A stretch of DNA of 64,000 bases, taken from an uncultured Phaeodactylibacter sp. Its GTDB lineage: Bacteria > Bacteroidota > Bacteroidia > Chitinophagales > Saprospiraceae. The position numbers and the translations under genes were made by a program. The notes under the pieces were generated by a model, which saw nothing but the letters and a program-made list of their open reading frames with translations, did not search any database and was not told the origin of the DNA. How positions within the stretch are numbered: position 1 is the first letter of the stretch; every line of letters begins with the position of its first letter. Where the stretch lies: NCBI GenBank assembly GCA_913057245.1, contig CAJXNH010000007.1, forward strand, positions 1 through 64,000. The letters are read 5' to 3'. Shown here piece after piece: positions 18,901-26,377 of this stretch.

Positions 18901-20503
18901 ACGGCATTCCACGCCGGGTGTAGGATTAATCTCACCGCCACCCCACCACGACATTTATTCTATTGAAGATTTGGCACAGCTCATTTTTGACCTGAAGAAT
19001 GCCAACCGAAAGGCCCGGATCAATGTAAAACTGGTTTCCAAAGCCGGGGTTGGGATCATTGCCTCCGGAGTGGCTAAAGCCCATGCAGATGCCATCCTCA
19101 TTTCCGGCCACGATGGCGGCACCGGTGCCTCTCCGCTGACGTCCATACGGCACGCCGGCCTGCCCTGGGAACTGGGGCTGGCGGAAACACATCAAACCCT
19201 CGTGAAAAATAAGCTGCGCGACCGGGTGACCCTTCAAACAGACGGGCAGATGCGGACCGGCCGCGACCTCGCCATTGCCACCCTTTTGGGTGCGGAAGAA
19301 TGGGGCGTAGCTACGGCTGCTCTCGTGGTGGAGGGTTGTATCATGATGCGCAAATGCCACATGAATACCTGCCCCGTAGGCATTGCCACACAGGACCCGG
19401 AGCTCCGGAAACGCTTTACCGGTAAGCCGGAACACGTGATTAACTTCTTCCGCTTCCTCGCTGAAGACCTGCGGGAAATTATGGCGAGCCTGGGCTTCCG
19501 CACGCTCGACGAGATGGTCGGCAAGGTGGAGATGCTAAAGGCGAAGAATAAACCCACCTACTGGAAATATCGTGGGCTGGACCTCAGCCCGATTCTCTAT
19601 AAAGAACCGGCGGATGAAAACGTTGGTCAGCACAAAGCTATAGAGCAGGATCACGGCATTGCTCATGTACTGGACCGGCGGTTGATGGCCACCGCACAGG
19701 CTGCCATCAATCAGGGCAACCAGGTGGAAGCCAGCTTTGATATACGCAATACCGATCGGGCCACCGGGACTATGCTTTCCAACGAGATCAGTAAGCGCCA
19801 CGGCGGCAAAGGGCTGCCGGAGGGTACCATACAGTTCCACTTCCGGGGCTCAGCCGGGCAAAGCTTTGCAGCATTCGGAGCACCGGGGCTGAGTTTCCGC
19901 CTGGAGGGAGAAGCGAATGACTACTTTGGGAAAGGCCTTTCCGGGGCGCAGCTGATTGCCGTGCCGGACCGGGATGCGAAATTCACAGCAAGTGACAACA
20001 TCATCATCGGCAACGTAGCTTTCTATGGCGCAACTTCAGGGGAAGCATTTATTAATGGCACGGCGGGAGAACGCTTTGCGGTGCGCAACTCCGGCGTAAA
20101 AACCGTAGTGGAAGGCATTGGTGACCATGGCTGCGAGTATATGACCGGGGGCATTGTGGTCGTATTGGGCGACACCGGCAAAAACTTTGCAGCGGGTATG
20201 AGCGGAGGTATTGCCTACATCTATAACCCTGAGGGCCACTTCGAACAGCGTGTAAACCGAGGCATGATTGATCTCGATCCTATGGAGGCAGAGGACGTCT
20301 CCCGCCTGCATGCCCTGATTACCAAACACCATAAGCTGACGGGCAGTACCCGGGCAGCCACCTTGCTGGCAGACTGGGAATTGGCACAGCAACAGTTCAC
20401 TAAGGTCATGCCACGAGATTACAAACGGGTACTCGAAGCCCGGAAAGCCGCTGCTGAAGCCGCTGCGAACACAACGGCAGTAGCAGACAAAAAGGCAGTG
20501 TAA
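15953..20503 (+). CDS. gltB: Glutamate synthase (NADPH) large subunit
   Basis: 1516 aa, the full alpha-subunit length. It makes two glutamates from glutamine and 2-oxoglutarate. The N-terminal class II glutaminase domain has its nucleophile at C19 after a short propeptide (KDSCGTGL). The central domain, the FMN synthase domain (GAKSNSGEGGED; PGEGGQLPGHKV) and the C-terminal beta-helix (GAMSGG-type repeats, TGGIVVVLGDTG) are present. The 3Fe-4S cysteines appear in MMRKCHMNTCPVGIATQ. It is followed by gltD with a 32-base gap, forming the usual two-subunit operon for ammonia assimilation with glutamine synthetase. Confidence 0.97.
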   Translation: MSEPQQKGLYVPELEKDSCGTGLIANLNGIKSHKVIEDALTMLTNMEHRGACGCEPNTGDGAGILIQTPHAFFAKKCKEQGFELPEFGKYGVGVVFFPADRNLRRQCRVLFDDYIDELGFDLLGYRKIPTDHEELGESAVSVEPRMEQVFVAPKEPMEPKALERRLYVLRKFSTHTIHNTYPQSKDQFYLASFSYKTVVYKGQLTTYQLRPYFPDLHDELCESAIALIHSRFSTNTVPKWKLAQPFRYIAHNGEINTIMGNLNWWASKEGLLKSTLFTEEELEKLKPICGESLSDSANFDNVLEFLVLGGMSLPHALMLMIPEAWQHDEQMEDYKRAFYEYNRTIMEPWDGPASICFTDGILVGATLDRNGLRPSRYCLTEDNVLIVASEAGALPVDQSKVVTKGRLQPGKILIADLDEHRVIGDTELKDVICQRLPYREWLDQNRVSLKDLPVQQPAKVEFDQTTLLRNQQMHGFTKEDLKVVIGPMIEAGKDPLGSMGADTPLAVLSKQSQHLANYFKQLFAQVTNPPIDPIRERSVMSLYAMLGGSSNILDINADRAKFIHLDSPLLTNEDLSKVKYINHPDFKSGVIDIVFKAGKQGGLLQAAIDHVCGVAEDLVRNGSNILILSDRNAGPYQAPIPSLLAVGAVHHHLIQKGLRSLTSIVVEAGDVREAHHYATLIGYGASAINPYMAYASIAQLYGKGVFENSKTLDEVINTYNKAIGKGLLKIMSKIGISTLQSYQGAQIFEVLGLNKEVVEKCFRGSISRIQGIGFDGIAEEAMVRHRMAFPENGGQNPRLEVGGVYQWKRRGEAHLFSPQAIHLLQFATRTGDYKTYKKYARLIDDQAEQALTLRGLLTFRRGEKVPLKEVEPAESIMTRFATGAMSFGSISHEAHATLAVAMNRIGAKSNSGEGGEDEVRFERKENGDWERSAIKQVASGRFGVTSHYLTNADELQIKMAQGAKPGEGGQLPGHKVDDWIGRVRHSTPGVGLISPPPHHDIYSIEDLAQLIFDLKNANRKARINVKLVSKAGVGIIASGVAKAHADAILISGHDGGTGASPLTSIRHAGLPWELGLAETHQTLVKNKLRDRVTLQTDGQMRTGRDLAIATLLGAEEWGVATAALVVEGCIMMRKCHMNTCPVGIATQDPELRKRFTGKPEHVINFFRFLAEDLREIMASLGFRTLDEMVGKVEMLKAKNKPTYWKYRGLDLSPILYKEPADENVGQHKAIEQDHGIAHVLDRRLMATAQAAINQGNQVEASFDIRNTDRATGTMLSNEISKRHGGKGLPEGTIQFHFRGSAGQSFAAFGAPGLSFRLEGEANDYFGKGLSGAQLIAVPDRDAKFTASDNIIIGNVAFYGATSGEAFINGTAGERFAVRNSGVKTVVEGIGDHGCEYMTGGIVVVLGDTGKNFAAGMSGGIAYIYNPEGHFEQRVNRGMIDLDPMEAEDVSRLHALITKHHKLTGSTRAATLLADWELAQQQFTKVMPRDYKRVLEARKAAAEAAANTTAVADKKAV

Positions 20504-20535
20504 GTTGATTTTTGAGTTGAAAAAGCAGTTAAAAC

Positions 20536-22002
20536 ATGGCAGATCCTAAAGGATTTTTGAAATATACCCGGGAGCTCCCCAATACACGAGACCCACAGGA
20601 ACGCATCAAGGACTACAAGGAATTGTACGAAGACTTTGAGGAAGAGAAAACGGTCAAACAGGCGGCCCGTTGTATGGACTGCGGCGTACCGTTTTGCCAC
20701 AATGGCTGCCCCCTGGGCAATATCATTCCGGAGTTCAATGATGCCGTATACGAAGAAGACTGGCAACTGGCCTATGAAATCCTGAGCAGCACCAATAACT
20801 TCCCGGAATTCACGGGCCGCATCTGCCCTGCGCCCTGTGAGGCGGCCTGCGTGTTGGGCATCAATCAGCCACCGGTAGCTATTGAGCATATTGAAAAATC
20901 CATTGCGGAGGTGGCTTTTGAGAAAGGGTATGTACGTCCGCAGCCCCCTACCCTGCGCACCGGTAAAAAAGTAGCGATAGTAGGCTCGGGACCGGCGGGT
21001 CTGGCTGCTGCGGCTCAGCTGAATAAGGTGGGGCACCTGGTCACCGTTTTTGAACGCAACGACCGCATTGGCGGGCTGCTGCGCTACGGTATCCCTGATT
21101 TCAAACTGGAAAAATTCGTCGTAGAGCGGCGGGTAGCCCTCATGGAAGCAGAAGGCATCCGGTTCCGCACCAACGCTAATGTTGGTGGGAATGTGGACCC
21201 ACAGGAACTGATGGACCAATACGATGCGGTGCTGTTGTGCGGCGGCTCTACAGTCCCCCGCAACCTGAATATCGAAGGCAGGGAGCTGGAAGGCGTGCAC
21301 TTTGCCATGGACTTTCTGGAGCAGAACAACCGCAGGGTAGCCGGAGATGCCATCCCGGACGTGGAAACCATTACCGCTAAGGACAAACACGTGGTAGTGA
21401 TTGGCGGTGGCGATACCGGCTCGGACTGCGTGGGAACGTCCAACCGGCATGGCGCCAAATCGGTTACCCAAATCGAGCTGATGGACCGCCCACCTAACGA
21501 CCGGGATCCCCTGACGTGGCCCAACTGGCCGGTGGTTTTGCGCACCTCCACCAGTCATGAGGAAGGCTGCGAACGCCAATGGTCGCTGCTGACCAAAGCC
21601 TTTACCGGGGAAAATGGCAAGGTTATCGGGCTGAAACTGGTGCAGATTGAGTGGGCGAAAAATAGCAAAACAGGTAAGTACGGCTTTCAGGAAGTGGAAG
21701 GCACCGAGCAGGAAATCCCTTGTGACCTGGCGTTGCTGGCTATCGGCTTCCTGAGCCCGCAGTATCGCGGCATGCTCGAAAAACTAGGTGTCGAGGTCGA
21801 CGAGCGTGGTAATGTCCGCGATGAAGACTACCGTACGAATCTGGAAAAAGTATTTGTGGCCGGGGATATGCGCCGGGGGCAATCGCTGGTGGTTTGGGCC
21901 ATTGCAGAAGGCCGGGAAGCCGCCCGTAGTGTGGATAAATTCCTGATGGGGGCATCCAATCTGGAGGCGCGGGACAAGGGTTTTTTAATGGCGGAGGGGT
22001 AG
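20536..22002 (+). CDS. gltD: Glutamate synthase (NADPH) small subunit
   Basis: 488 aa beta subunit. Two cysteine clusters near the N-terminus ([16 protein letters not shown] and [10 protein letters not shown]) bind 4Fe-4S centres. The FAD site ([14 protein letters not shown]) and NADPH site ([14 protein letters not shown]) follow. It passes electrons from NADPH to the GltB FMN. Gene order, spacing and full length all fit a working GltBD enzyme. No transcription terminator with a U-run is seen directly after it. Confidence 0.97.
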   Translation: MADPKGFLKYTRELPNTRDPQERIKDYKELYEDFEEEKTVKQAARCMDCGVPFCHNGCPLGNIIPEFNDAVYEEDWQLAYEILSSTNNFPEFTGRICPAPCEAACVLGINQPPVAIEHIEKSIAEVAFEKGYVRPQPPTLRTGKKVAIVGSGPAGLAAAAQLNKVGHLVTVFERNDRIGGLLRYGIPDFKLEKFVVERRVALMEAEGIRFRTNANVGGNVDPQELMDQYDAVLLCGGSTVPRNLNIEGRELEGVHFAMDFLEQNNRRVAGDAIPDVETITAKDKHVVVIGGGDTGSDCVGTSNRHGAKSVTQIELMDRPPNDRDPLTWPNWPVVLRTSTSHEEGCERQWSLLTKAFTGENGKVIGLKLVQIEWAKNSKTGKYGFQEVEGTEQEIPCDLALLAIGFLSPQYRGMLEKLGVEVDERGNVRDEDYRTNLEKVFVAGDMRRGQSLVVWAIAEGREAARSVDKFLMGASNLEARDKGFLMAEG

Positions 22003-22047
22003 CCTTGGCTTAGGACAACTCATTTTGTATTGTTAGATACCTGTCAG

Positions 22048-22075
22048 ACCGAAGTAAAGAATAAAAAACTTCGGT
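22048..22075. other. Hairpin downstream of gltD
   Basis: Arms ACCGAAGT (22048-22055) and ACTTCGGT (22068-22075), a perfect 8-bp stem with a 12-base A-rich loop. It lies 46 bases after gltD. There is no following U-run on the plus strand, so it may be an mRNA 3'-end stabiliser rather than an intrinsic terminator. Confidence 0.45.
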
Positions 22076-22152
22076 GCAACTCTGCTGCAAAAACAAATCA
22101 TTCCTGTATTTTGGAGGTTGTATTATTTTTATGACTTTAACCTCACCCTGGT

Positions 22153-22235
22153 TTGGGCTGCATATAATACTAAGAACGTGTTGGGACTTTGGTTTTCGAC
22201 TAGAAGACCAAAATCCCAATACGGTCTTAGCCCAA
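22153..22235. repeat. Nested long inverted repeat upstream of the desaturase gene
   Basis: A strong imperfect hairpin spans 22181-22219 (arms TTGGGACTTTGGT and ACCAAAATCCCAA, 12 of 13 paired). Around it sit further pairing blocks, TAAGA/TCTTA and TTGGGCT (22153-22159)/AGCCCAA (22229-22235). The 83-base structure ends 32 bases before the desaturase start codon, so it is in or near the 5' leader. It could be a regulatory RNA fold (desaturases are often temperature-controlled) or a relic of a palindromic mobile element. Confidence 0.5.
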
Positions 22236-22267
22236 GGCAGGAAAGGAACAAACAAGGAACATTAGGA

Positions 22268-23305
22268 ATGTCAGAGCAGGAAATCAAGCAACAACTAAAA
22301 GACTGGAAGAAAATTATCAAGCGTTATCAGCAGCCCGACCGCAAGCGGGCCTGGTGGCAGGTGATCAACACCTTTGGCCCATTTCTGGCGCTGTGGGTAC
22401 TGATGTATTTCAGCCTAGAGTGGTCTTACTGGATCACTTTGGGACTGGGCCTGATTAACGGTTTTCTCCTTGCCCGGATTTTTATTATTCAGCACGATTG
22501 CGGGCACCACTCCTTTCTCGAATCAAAAGGCTGGAATAATGTCATTGGCAGTGTTTGCAGCTTTTTCAGTACGATACCTTACAAGTACTGGTCAAAAATC
22601 CACAATTACCACCACGGGCACTCCGGGCAATTGGAGGAGGAGCCCCGCGATATCGGTGATGTCCCTTTCCTGACGGTGGAGGAATACCGAAACCTGAGTA
22701 AATGGGGACGTTTCAAATACCGGTTGTTCCGCACGCCGGTGGTCTTGTTTATTGTCACCCCTATCGTCTATTTGAGCGGCCCGATGCGCTGGCCTACGAT
22801 CAAGGTGCCGATGGTGCGCAGTGCCTATGTGGCGCTTTTCCTCAACAACTTTTGGATCGGGTTGGTATATGCTGGTTTGATTTATCTGTTGGGATGGGAG
22901 TTTCTTTGGGTACAGGTGCCAATTGTGATTTTCTTTGGCACGATTGCGTTCTGGTTTTTCTATGTGCAACATCAGCATGAGGAAACCTACAAGAAATGGA
23001 AAGACGAGTGGGACTATCTGGTCGCAGCAGTCCGGGGCAGTACGTACTATAAACTCCCAAAGGTTTTTAACTGGTTGACCGGAAATATTGGATTTCACCA
23101 CATTCACCACTTAAGCTCCCTTATACCCAATTACAACCTGCCGAAGTGCGCGAAGGAGAATCCTATTTTACAAAAATACGTTACGACGATTACCTTCAGG
23201 GAAAGTCTGGCCTGCATCTTCAACAAGCTTTGGGACGAGCAGCAGGAGCGCATGATCTCTTTCCGGGAGTACTACCGGCTGGAGCGGGCTGGCGCGCTGG
23301 GATAG
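22268..23305 (+). CDS. Fatty acid desaturase (membrane di-iron)
   Basis: 345 aa from ATG 22268 (MSEQEIKQQLKDW); an earlier in-frame ATG at 22118 would run through the upstream hairpin and is unlikely. Three histidine boxes are seen: HDCGHH (76-81), HNYHHGH (112-118) and GFHHIHH (near 280), which bind two irons. Hydrophobic segments around residues 35-75 and 175-240 fit a four-helix inner membrane enzyme. The pattern resembles acyl-lipid omega-type desaturases that adjust membrane fluidity. The electron donor is not encoded nearby. Confidence 0.9.
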   Translation: MSEQEIKQQLKDWKKIIKRYQQPDRKRAWWQVINTFGPFLALWVLMYFSLEWSYWITLGLGLINGFLLARIFIIQHDCGHHSFLESKGWNNVIGSVCSFFSTIPYKYWSKIHNYHHGHSGQLEEEPRDIGDVPFLTVEEYRNLSKWGRFKYRLFRTPVVLFIVTPIVYLSGPMRWPTIKVPMVRSAYVALFLNNFWIGLVYAGLIYLLGWEFLWVQVPIVIFFGTIAFWFFYVQHQHEETYKKWKDEWDYLVAAVRGSTYYKLPKVFNWLTGNIGFHHIHHLSSLIPNYNLPKCAKENPILQKYVTTITFRESLACIFNKLWDEQQERMISFREYYRLERAGALG

Positions 23306-23333
23306 GCAGGCTGTTTACGAATAGCTTAAAAAG

Positions 23334-23377
23334 AAAAGGGTTGCCCTGCAGTTTTTCGCGCCGGACAACCCTTTTTT
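23334..23377. terminator. Bidirectional terminator between desaturase and ftsY
   Basis: Stem AAAAGGGTTG (23334-23343) pairs with CAACCCTTTT (23366-23375), followed by more T on the plus strand and preceded by an A-rich run, so it can end both the rightward desaturase and the leftward ftsY transcripts. Confidence 0.7.
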
Positions 23378-23397
23378 AATGCCTTTCAGCAGTTCGT

Positions 23398-24360
23398 TTA
23401 GACGACGCCCTCGAAGAGCGACTCTACAAAAGCCCGCTTGTTGAAGACTTGCAGCTGCTCGATCCCCTCTCCTACTCCAATGTATTTGATGGGCACTTTG
23501 AACTGATCAGAGATACCGATGGCTACGCCCCCTTTGGCTGTCCCGTCGAGTTTGGTGAGGGCCAGGGCGGAAACTTCGGTGGCATCGGTGAAATGCTTGG
23601 CCTGCTCAAAGGCATTTTGTCCGGTGGTGGCATCGAGCACCAAAAGGACTTCGTGGGGAGCGCCATCGAGGCTTTTGGCTACGGAGCGGCGGATTTTGGA
23701 CAGCTCCTTCATCAGATTGACCTTAGTATGCAGGCGGCCGGCAGTATCGATAATCGCGACATCACAGTCGTTTTGGATAGCGTGCTGCACGGTTTCATAG
23801 GCTACAGCAGCAGGGTCCGTATTCATGCCTTTGCTGAAGAAGTCGCACCCCACGCGCTTGGACCAGATTTCCAGTTGGTCCACAGCAGCAGCCCGGAAGG
23901 TATCACCGGCACCGAGGACTACTTTTTTGCCCTTTGCTTTGTACTGATGTGCCAGTTTGCCGATTGTGGTGGTCTTGCCTACACCGTTTACGCCAACAAC
24001 GAGGATTATGCTCGGCTTGCTGTCGGAAGGCAGGGTATAATCTTCAATATCAACCGTATTGTTCTCGGACAGCAGCTGTACGATTTCGTCCCGGAGGATT
24101 TCGTTGAGCTCTGAGGTATTGAGGTACTTGTCGCGGCGGACCCGCTCTTCGATACGATCGATGATCTTGACCGTTGTATCCAGGCCGACATCGGAGGCGA
24201 TGAGGATGGATTCCAGTTCATCCAGGACTTCCTCATCAACGGTAGACTTACCGGCAACGGCCTTGGTAATCTGACCGAAGAGGCTGCTTTTGGTTTTCTC
24301 CAGCCCTTTATCCAGGTCCTGTTTTTTCTCTTTATTGAAAAACTTTTTAAAGAAACTCAT
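23398..24360 (-). CDS. ftsY: Signal recognition particle receptor FtsY
   Basis: 320 aa from ATG 24360 (MSFFKKFFNKEKK). It is the SRP-dependent membrane targeting GTPase. The order is a short basic N-terminus, an N domain (about 25-105) and a G domain with P-loop GVNGVGKTT (123-131), DTAGR (about 205) and TKLDG. The acidic A domain seen in E. coli is absent, as is usual outside Proteobacteria. It is the last gene of the leftward rpmB-rpmG-DUF4295-ftsY cluster, separated from DUF4295 by a strong hairpin. Confidence 0.96.
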   Translation of the reverse strand: MSFFKKFFNKEKKQDLDKGLEKTKSSLFGQITKAVAGKSTVDEEVLDELESILIASDVGLDTTVKIIDRIEERVRRDKYLNTSELNEILRDEIVQLLSENNTVDIEDYTLPSDSKPSIILVVGVNGVGKTTTIGKLAHQYKAKGKKVVLGAGDTFRAAAVDQLEIWSKRVGCDFFSKGMNTDPAAVAYETVQHAIQNDCDVAIIDTAGRLHTKVNLMKELSKIRRSVAKSLDGAPHEVLLVLDATTGQNAFEQAKHFTDATEVSALALTKLDGTAKGGVAIGISDQFKVPIKYIGVGEGIEQLQVFNKRAFVESLFEGVV

Positions 24361-24378
24361 AGGCGTTTGATAAATAGG

Positions 24379-24414
24379 CAAAGAGGCTTTCCTTGCAGAA
24401 GAAAAGCCTCTTTG
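24379..24414 (-). terminator. Hairpin between DUF4295 and ftsY
   Basis: A perfect 12-bp stem, CAAAGAGGCTTT (24379-24390) with AAAGCCTCTTTG (24403-24414) and a 12-base loop. It sits in the 87-base gap ahead of ftsY on the minus strand. No clean U-run follows, so it could be a leaky terminator or processing site that lowers ftsY expression relative to the ribosomal genes. Confidence 0.55.
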
Positions 24415-24447
24415 ATGTATACGTTTACTTGCTGTCAGACAAGTGAA

Positions 24448-24624
24448 TTATTTGCTAGCGAAAAACTCCTTAACGGCATCCTTATGGATCACCACTTCTT
24501 TGTAGGAGTATTTACCAGTCTTAGGATCTTTAATGCTCTTGATCACCTTGACGTGATCACGACCTGACCCTGCGTTTGCTGCACGCTGTGCAACCCTTGC
24601 GTTCTTAGATACTTTCTTAGCCAT
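24448..24624 (-). CDS. DUF4295 domain protein, ribosome-cluster small basic protein
   Basis: 58 aa, starting MAKKVSKNARVAQRAANAG and ending KEFFASK. It is lysine-rich and matches DUF4295, a small protein found in Bacteroidota directly after rpmG. The fixed position among ribosomal protein genes suggests a ribosome-associated role, but no function is established to my knowledge. It lies 72 bases downstream of rpmG and upstream of ftsY. Confidence 0.9.
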   Translation of the reverse strand: MAKKVSKNARVAQRAANAGSGRDHVKVIKSIKDPKTGKYSYKEVVIHKDAVKEFFASK

Positions 24625-24696
24625 TATACCTCGCTTTAAGAATATTAAGTAAAGTCAACATCACAAAAATAAGCGATAAACTGCTGTTTTGCAAGC

Positions 24697-24885
24697 TTAC
24701 TTGATCTCGCGGTGCAGCGTTACGCGCTTCATGATGGGGTTGAACTTTTTAAGTTCCAGGCGATCTGGTGTATTTTTACGGTTTTTCTCCGTAACATAGC
24801 GGGAAGTACCTGGCAGTCCTGACTTTTTATGCTCTGTGCATTCGAGGATTACCTGAATGCGGTTGCCTTTGCTTTTCTTAGCCAT
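24697..24885 (-). CDS. rpmG: 50S ribosomal protein bL33
   Basis: 62 aa with the family pattern [20 protein letters not shown] and [17 protein letters not shown]. Only one cysteine is present, so this is the zinc-free (C-) form. It sits 24 bases downstream of rpmB in the usual rpmB-rpmG order. Confidence 0.96.
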   Translation of the reverse strand: MAKKSKGNRIQVILECTEHKKSGLPGTSRYVTEKNRKNTPDRLELKKFNPIMKRVTLHREIK

Positions 24886-24909
24886 CGTTCTAACTATTTA
24901 TGGTCTTGC

Positions 24910-25158
24910 TTACAGTTCGACACCTACATCAAACCCCTTCTTCTGCTGGCGCTTGATAAACTCGTAAATGCCTATTTTATCGATTGTGCGCATTGCGCTG
25001 GCGCTAACCTTGAGCGTTACCCACTCATTCTTTTCAGGAATGAAGAAACGCTTGGTGTGCAGGTTGGGCAGAAAACGGCGCTTGGTCTTCTTGTTGGAGA
25101 AAGAAACCGAATTGCCGGCTACCGGGCGCTTACCTGTGAGTTGACAAACTTTGGACAT
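24910..25158 (-). CDS. rpmB: 50S ribosomal protein bL28
   Basis: 82 aa. The start MSKVCQLTGKRPVAGNSVS and the later RRFLPNLHTKRFF and VSASAMRTIDKIG are diagnostic. It lacks the zinc-binding CxxC pairs and so is the C- form. First protein gene of the cluster; it lies 95 bases downstream of tRNA-Arg on the same strand and may be co-transcribed with it. Confidence 0.96.
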   Translation of the reverse strand: MSKVCQLTGKRPVAGNSVSFSNKKTKRRFLPNLHTKRFFIPEKNEWVTLKVSASAMRTIDKIGIYEFIKRQQKKGFDVGVEL

Positions 25159-25180
25159 CGCGTATTCCTTTTAACTAAAC

Positions 25181-25218
25181 AGCTCAACGCTCGGCTACTC
25201 AGGCTCGGACATTGAGCT
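25181..25218 (-). other. Leader hairpin before rpmB
   Basis: AGCTCAA (25181-25187) pairs perfectly with TTGAGCT (25212-25218) in the interval between tRNA-Arg and rpmB. It could be a processing signal between tRNA and mRNA or a leader structure; the stem is short, so this is tentative. Confidence 0.3.
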
Positions 25219-25253
25219 ATTCAGGTGATTCTAGGACTTTTAGAATTAAGTAG

Positions 25254-25327
25254 TGACTCTGTCAGGATTCGAACCTGAAACCTCTTGATCCGTAGTCAAG
25301 TGCTCTATCCAGTTGAGCTACAGAGCC
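25254..25327 (-). tRNA. tRNA-Arg (anticodon ACG)
   Basis: 74 nt cloverleaf on the minus strand. Acceptor GGCTCTG pairs with CAGAGTC (one G-U), the D arm is GCTC/GAGC, and the anticodon stem CTTGA/TCAAG carries loop CTACGGA, giving anticodon ACG. The T arm is TCAGG-TTCGAAT-CCTGA. The 3' CCA is not encoded. The A34 would need deamination to inosine by TadA. Confidence 0.95.
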
Positions 25328-25346
25328 ATTTCGTTGTTAGCGGCTG

Positions 25347-25377
25347 CAAAGATAAGATTCAATTTTTAAATCTGCAA
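25347..25377 (-). promoter_or_regulatory. Promoter of the tRNA-Arg / rpmB transcript
   Basis: The minus strand has TATCTTTG (25347-25354), an exact TAnnTTTG, with TTG at 25375-25377 and a 20-base spacer. The -7 box ends 19 bases before the tRNA 5' end. A second TATCTTTG at 25429-25436 may be an extra upstream promoter. Confidence 0.65.
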
Positions 25378-25448
25378 CTTTGAAACCAATTTTTTGCTGC
25401 TTCCGGGCTTTTCTTTCAGCGGGGACTGCAAAGATACAAAATGAATAG

Positions 25449-25481
25449 AAAAAGCCGACAAATTCCTTTGCCGGCTTTTTT
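25449..25481 (-). terminator. Intrinsic terminator after the YciO-like gene
   Basis: AAAAAGCCG (25449-25457) pairs with CGGCTTTTT (25472-25480). On the minus strand this forms a stem followed by a U-rich tail, 40 bases after the stop of the YciO-like gene. The tail is also T-rich on the plus strand, so it may work in both directions. Confidence 0.7.
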
Positions 25482-25520
25482 GAAATTCTTTTGTTTACGC
25501 GCTTCTTTGACCATAAGGGC

Positions 25521-26120
25521 TTACTCCCTTAAGAATTCAAGCTCATCTTTGTGGCCGAGCTGTACCATCACCGAAGGTTGTGCAATAGACTTATCGTTTC
25601 TACGGTGATGAACGATGTAGTCCACTTGTTCAATAATATCGGAGCTGATGGCACCGAAATTGGCGGGGAAACTGCCGGGCTTCAAATCCGCAGGCAGTGC
25701 GACAATCGGGCGGCCAAGTTTTCGGATCAAAGACTGACAGTACTCGTCCTGTACGATACGGATGGCAATGCTCCCTTCCTGATCCAGGGCTTCCTGCGGC
25801 AGGTTGCGCCCACGCTCATAGCGCACCGTAAGCGGCCGCAGGTGGAAGGACAGCAGGGTTTCGATGCGCGGATGGAAGTGCGCAATATACTGCTTCAGCA
25901 TTTTTGGGGAATCGACCAGAAGCTCAAGGCATTCGTGCTGATCAATGGATTTCATAGCCCTTAATCTACGGAGGGCTTCGGGGTCAGTTGCATCACAACC
26001 GACACTCCAGACCGTGTCTGTGGGGTAGAGCAGCAGCCCGCCATCGCGGAGCACCGTCAGCGCCTGACCGAAATCCTGCTGCTGTCCGGCAGATGCTCTA
26101 CCATTAGTAAAGGTGATCAT
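25521..26120 (-). CDS. YciO/Sua5/YrdC-family protein
   Basis: 199 aa from ATG 26120 (MITFTNGRASAG); a start at 26195 would add 25 residues. The fold is recognisable from LRDGGLLLYPTDTVWSVGCDA and the C-terminal IIEQVDYIVHH. Sua5/TsaC makes threonylcarbamoyl-AMP for the t6A modification of tRNA. Here the STSAN-type nucleotide motif reads ALPADLKPG and the KxR motif is changed (KSIDQHE), so it belongs to the divergent YciO side and may not be the main t6A enzyme. Confidence 0.8.
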   Translation of the reverse strand: MITFTNGRASAGQQQDFGQALTVLRDGGLLLYPTDTVWSVGCDATDPEALRRLRAMKSIDQHECLELLVDSPKMLKQYIAHFHPRIETLLSFHLRPLTVRYERGRNLPQEALDQEGSIAIRIVQDEYCQSLIRKLGRPIVALPADLKPGSFPANFGAISSDIIEQVDYIVHHRRNDKSIAQPSVMVQLGHKDELEFLRE

Positions 26121-26377
26121 ACCTAATGGTGGTTTTATGCCAATTAAAAAATGAATCAATGTCATACAGTTTGGTTGAGTCATGCAGGCCTTCAATGTGG
26201 GAGACGCTGCGGGTACGGTTTTTGGGAGGTAGCAGAAAGCACAATTTGATAAAGAGGGTTGCTGATTGTCAATAGCCTTACCAAGCAGCGAAATAGTATT
26301 TCAAAAAAGCCTGTACTTCGAAACTATCTGTATCTTGCCTTTGTGATACACAAGCAAATTCTTTTGTGCTTTACTAA

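Noticed and set aside
20419..21579. Long 386-codon antisense frame across gltB/gltD
   Set aside because: It lies wholly opposite well-supported gltD coding sequence, and its translation has no family features; a codon-bias shadow.
25429..25436. TATCTTTG as a promoter for the YciO-like gene
   Set aside because: It is on the minus strand but downstream of that gene, so it can only serve the tRNA-Arg/rpmB side.
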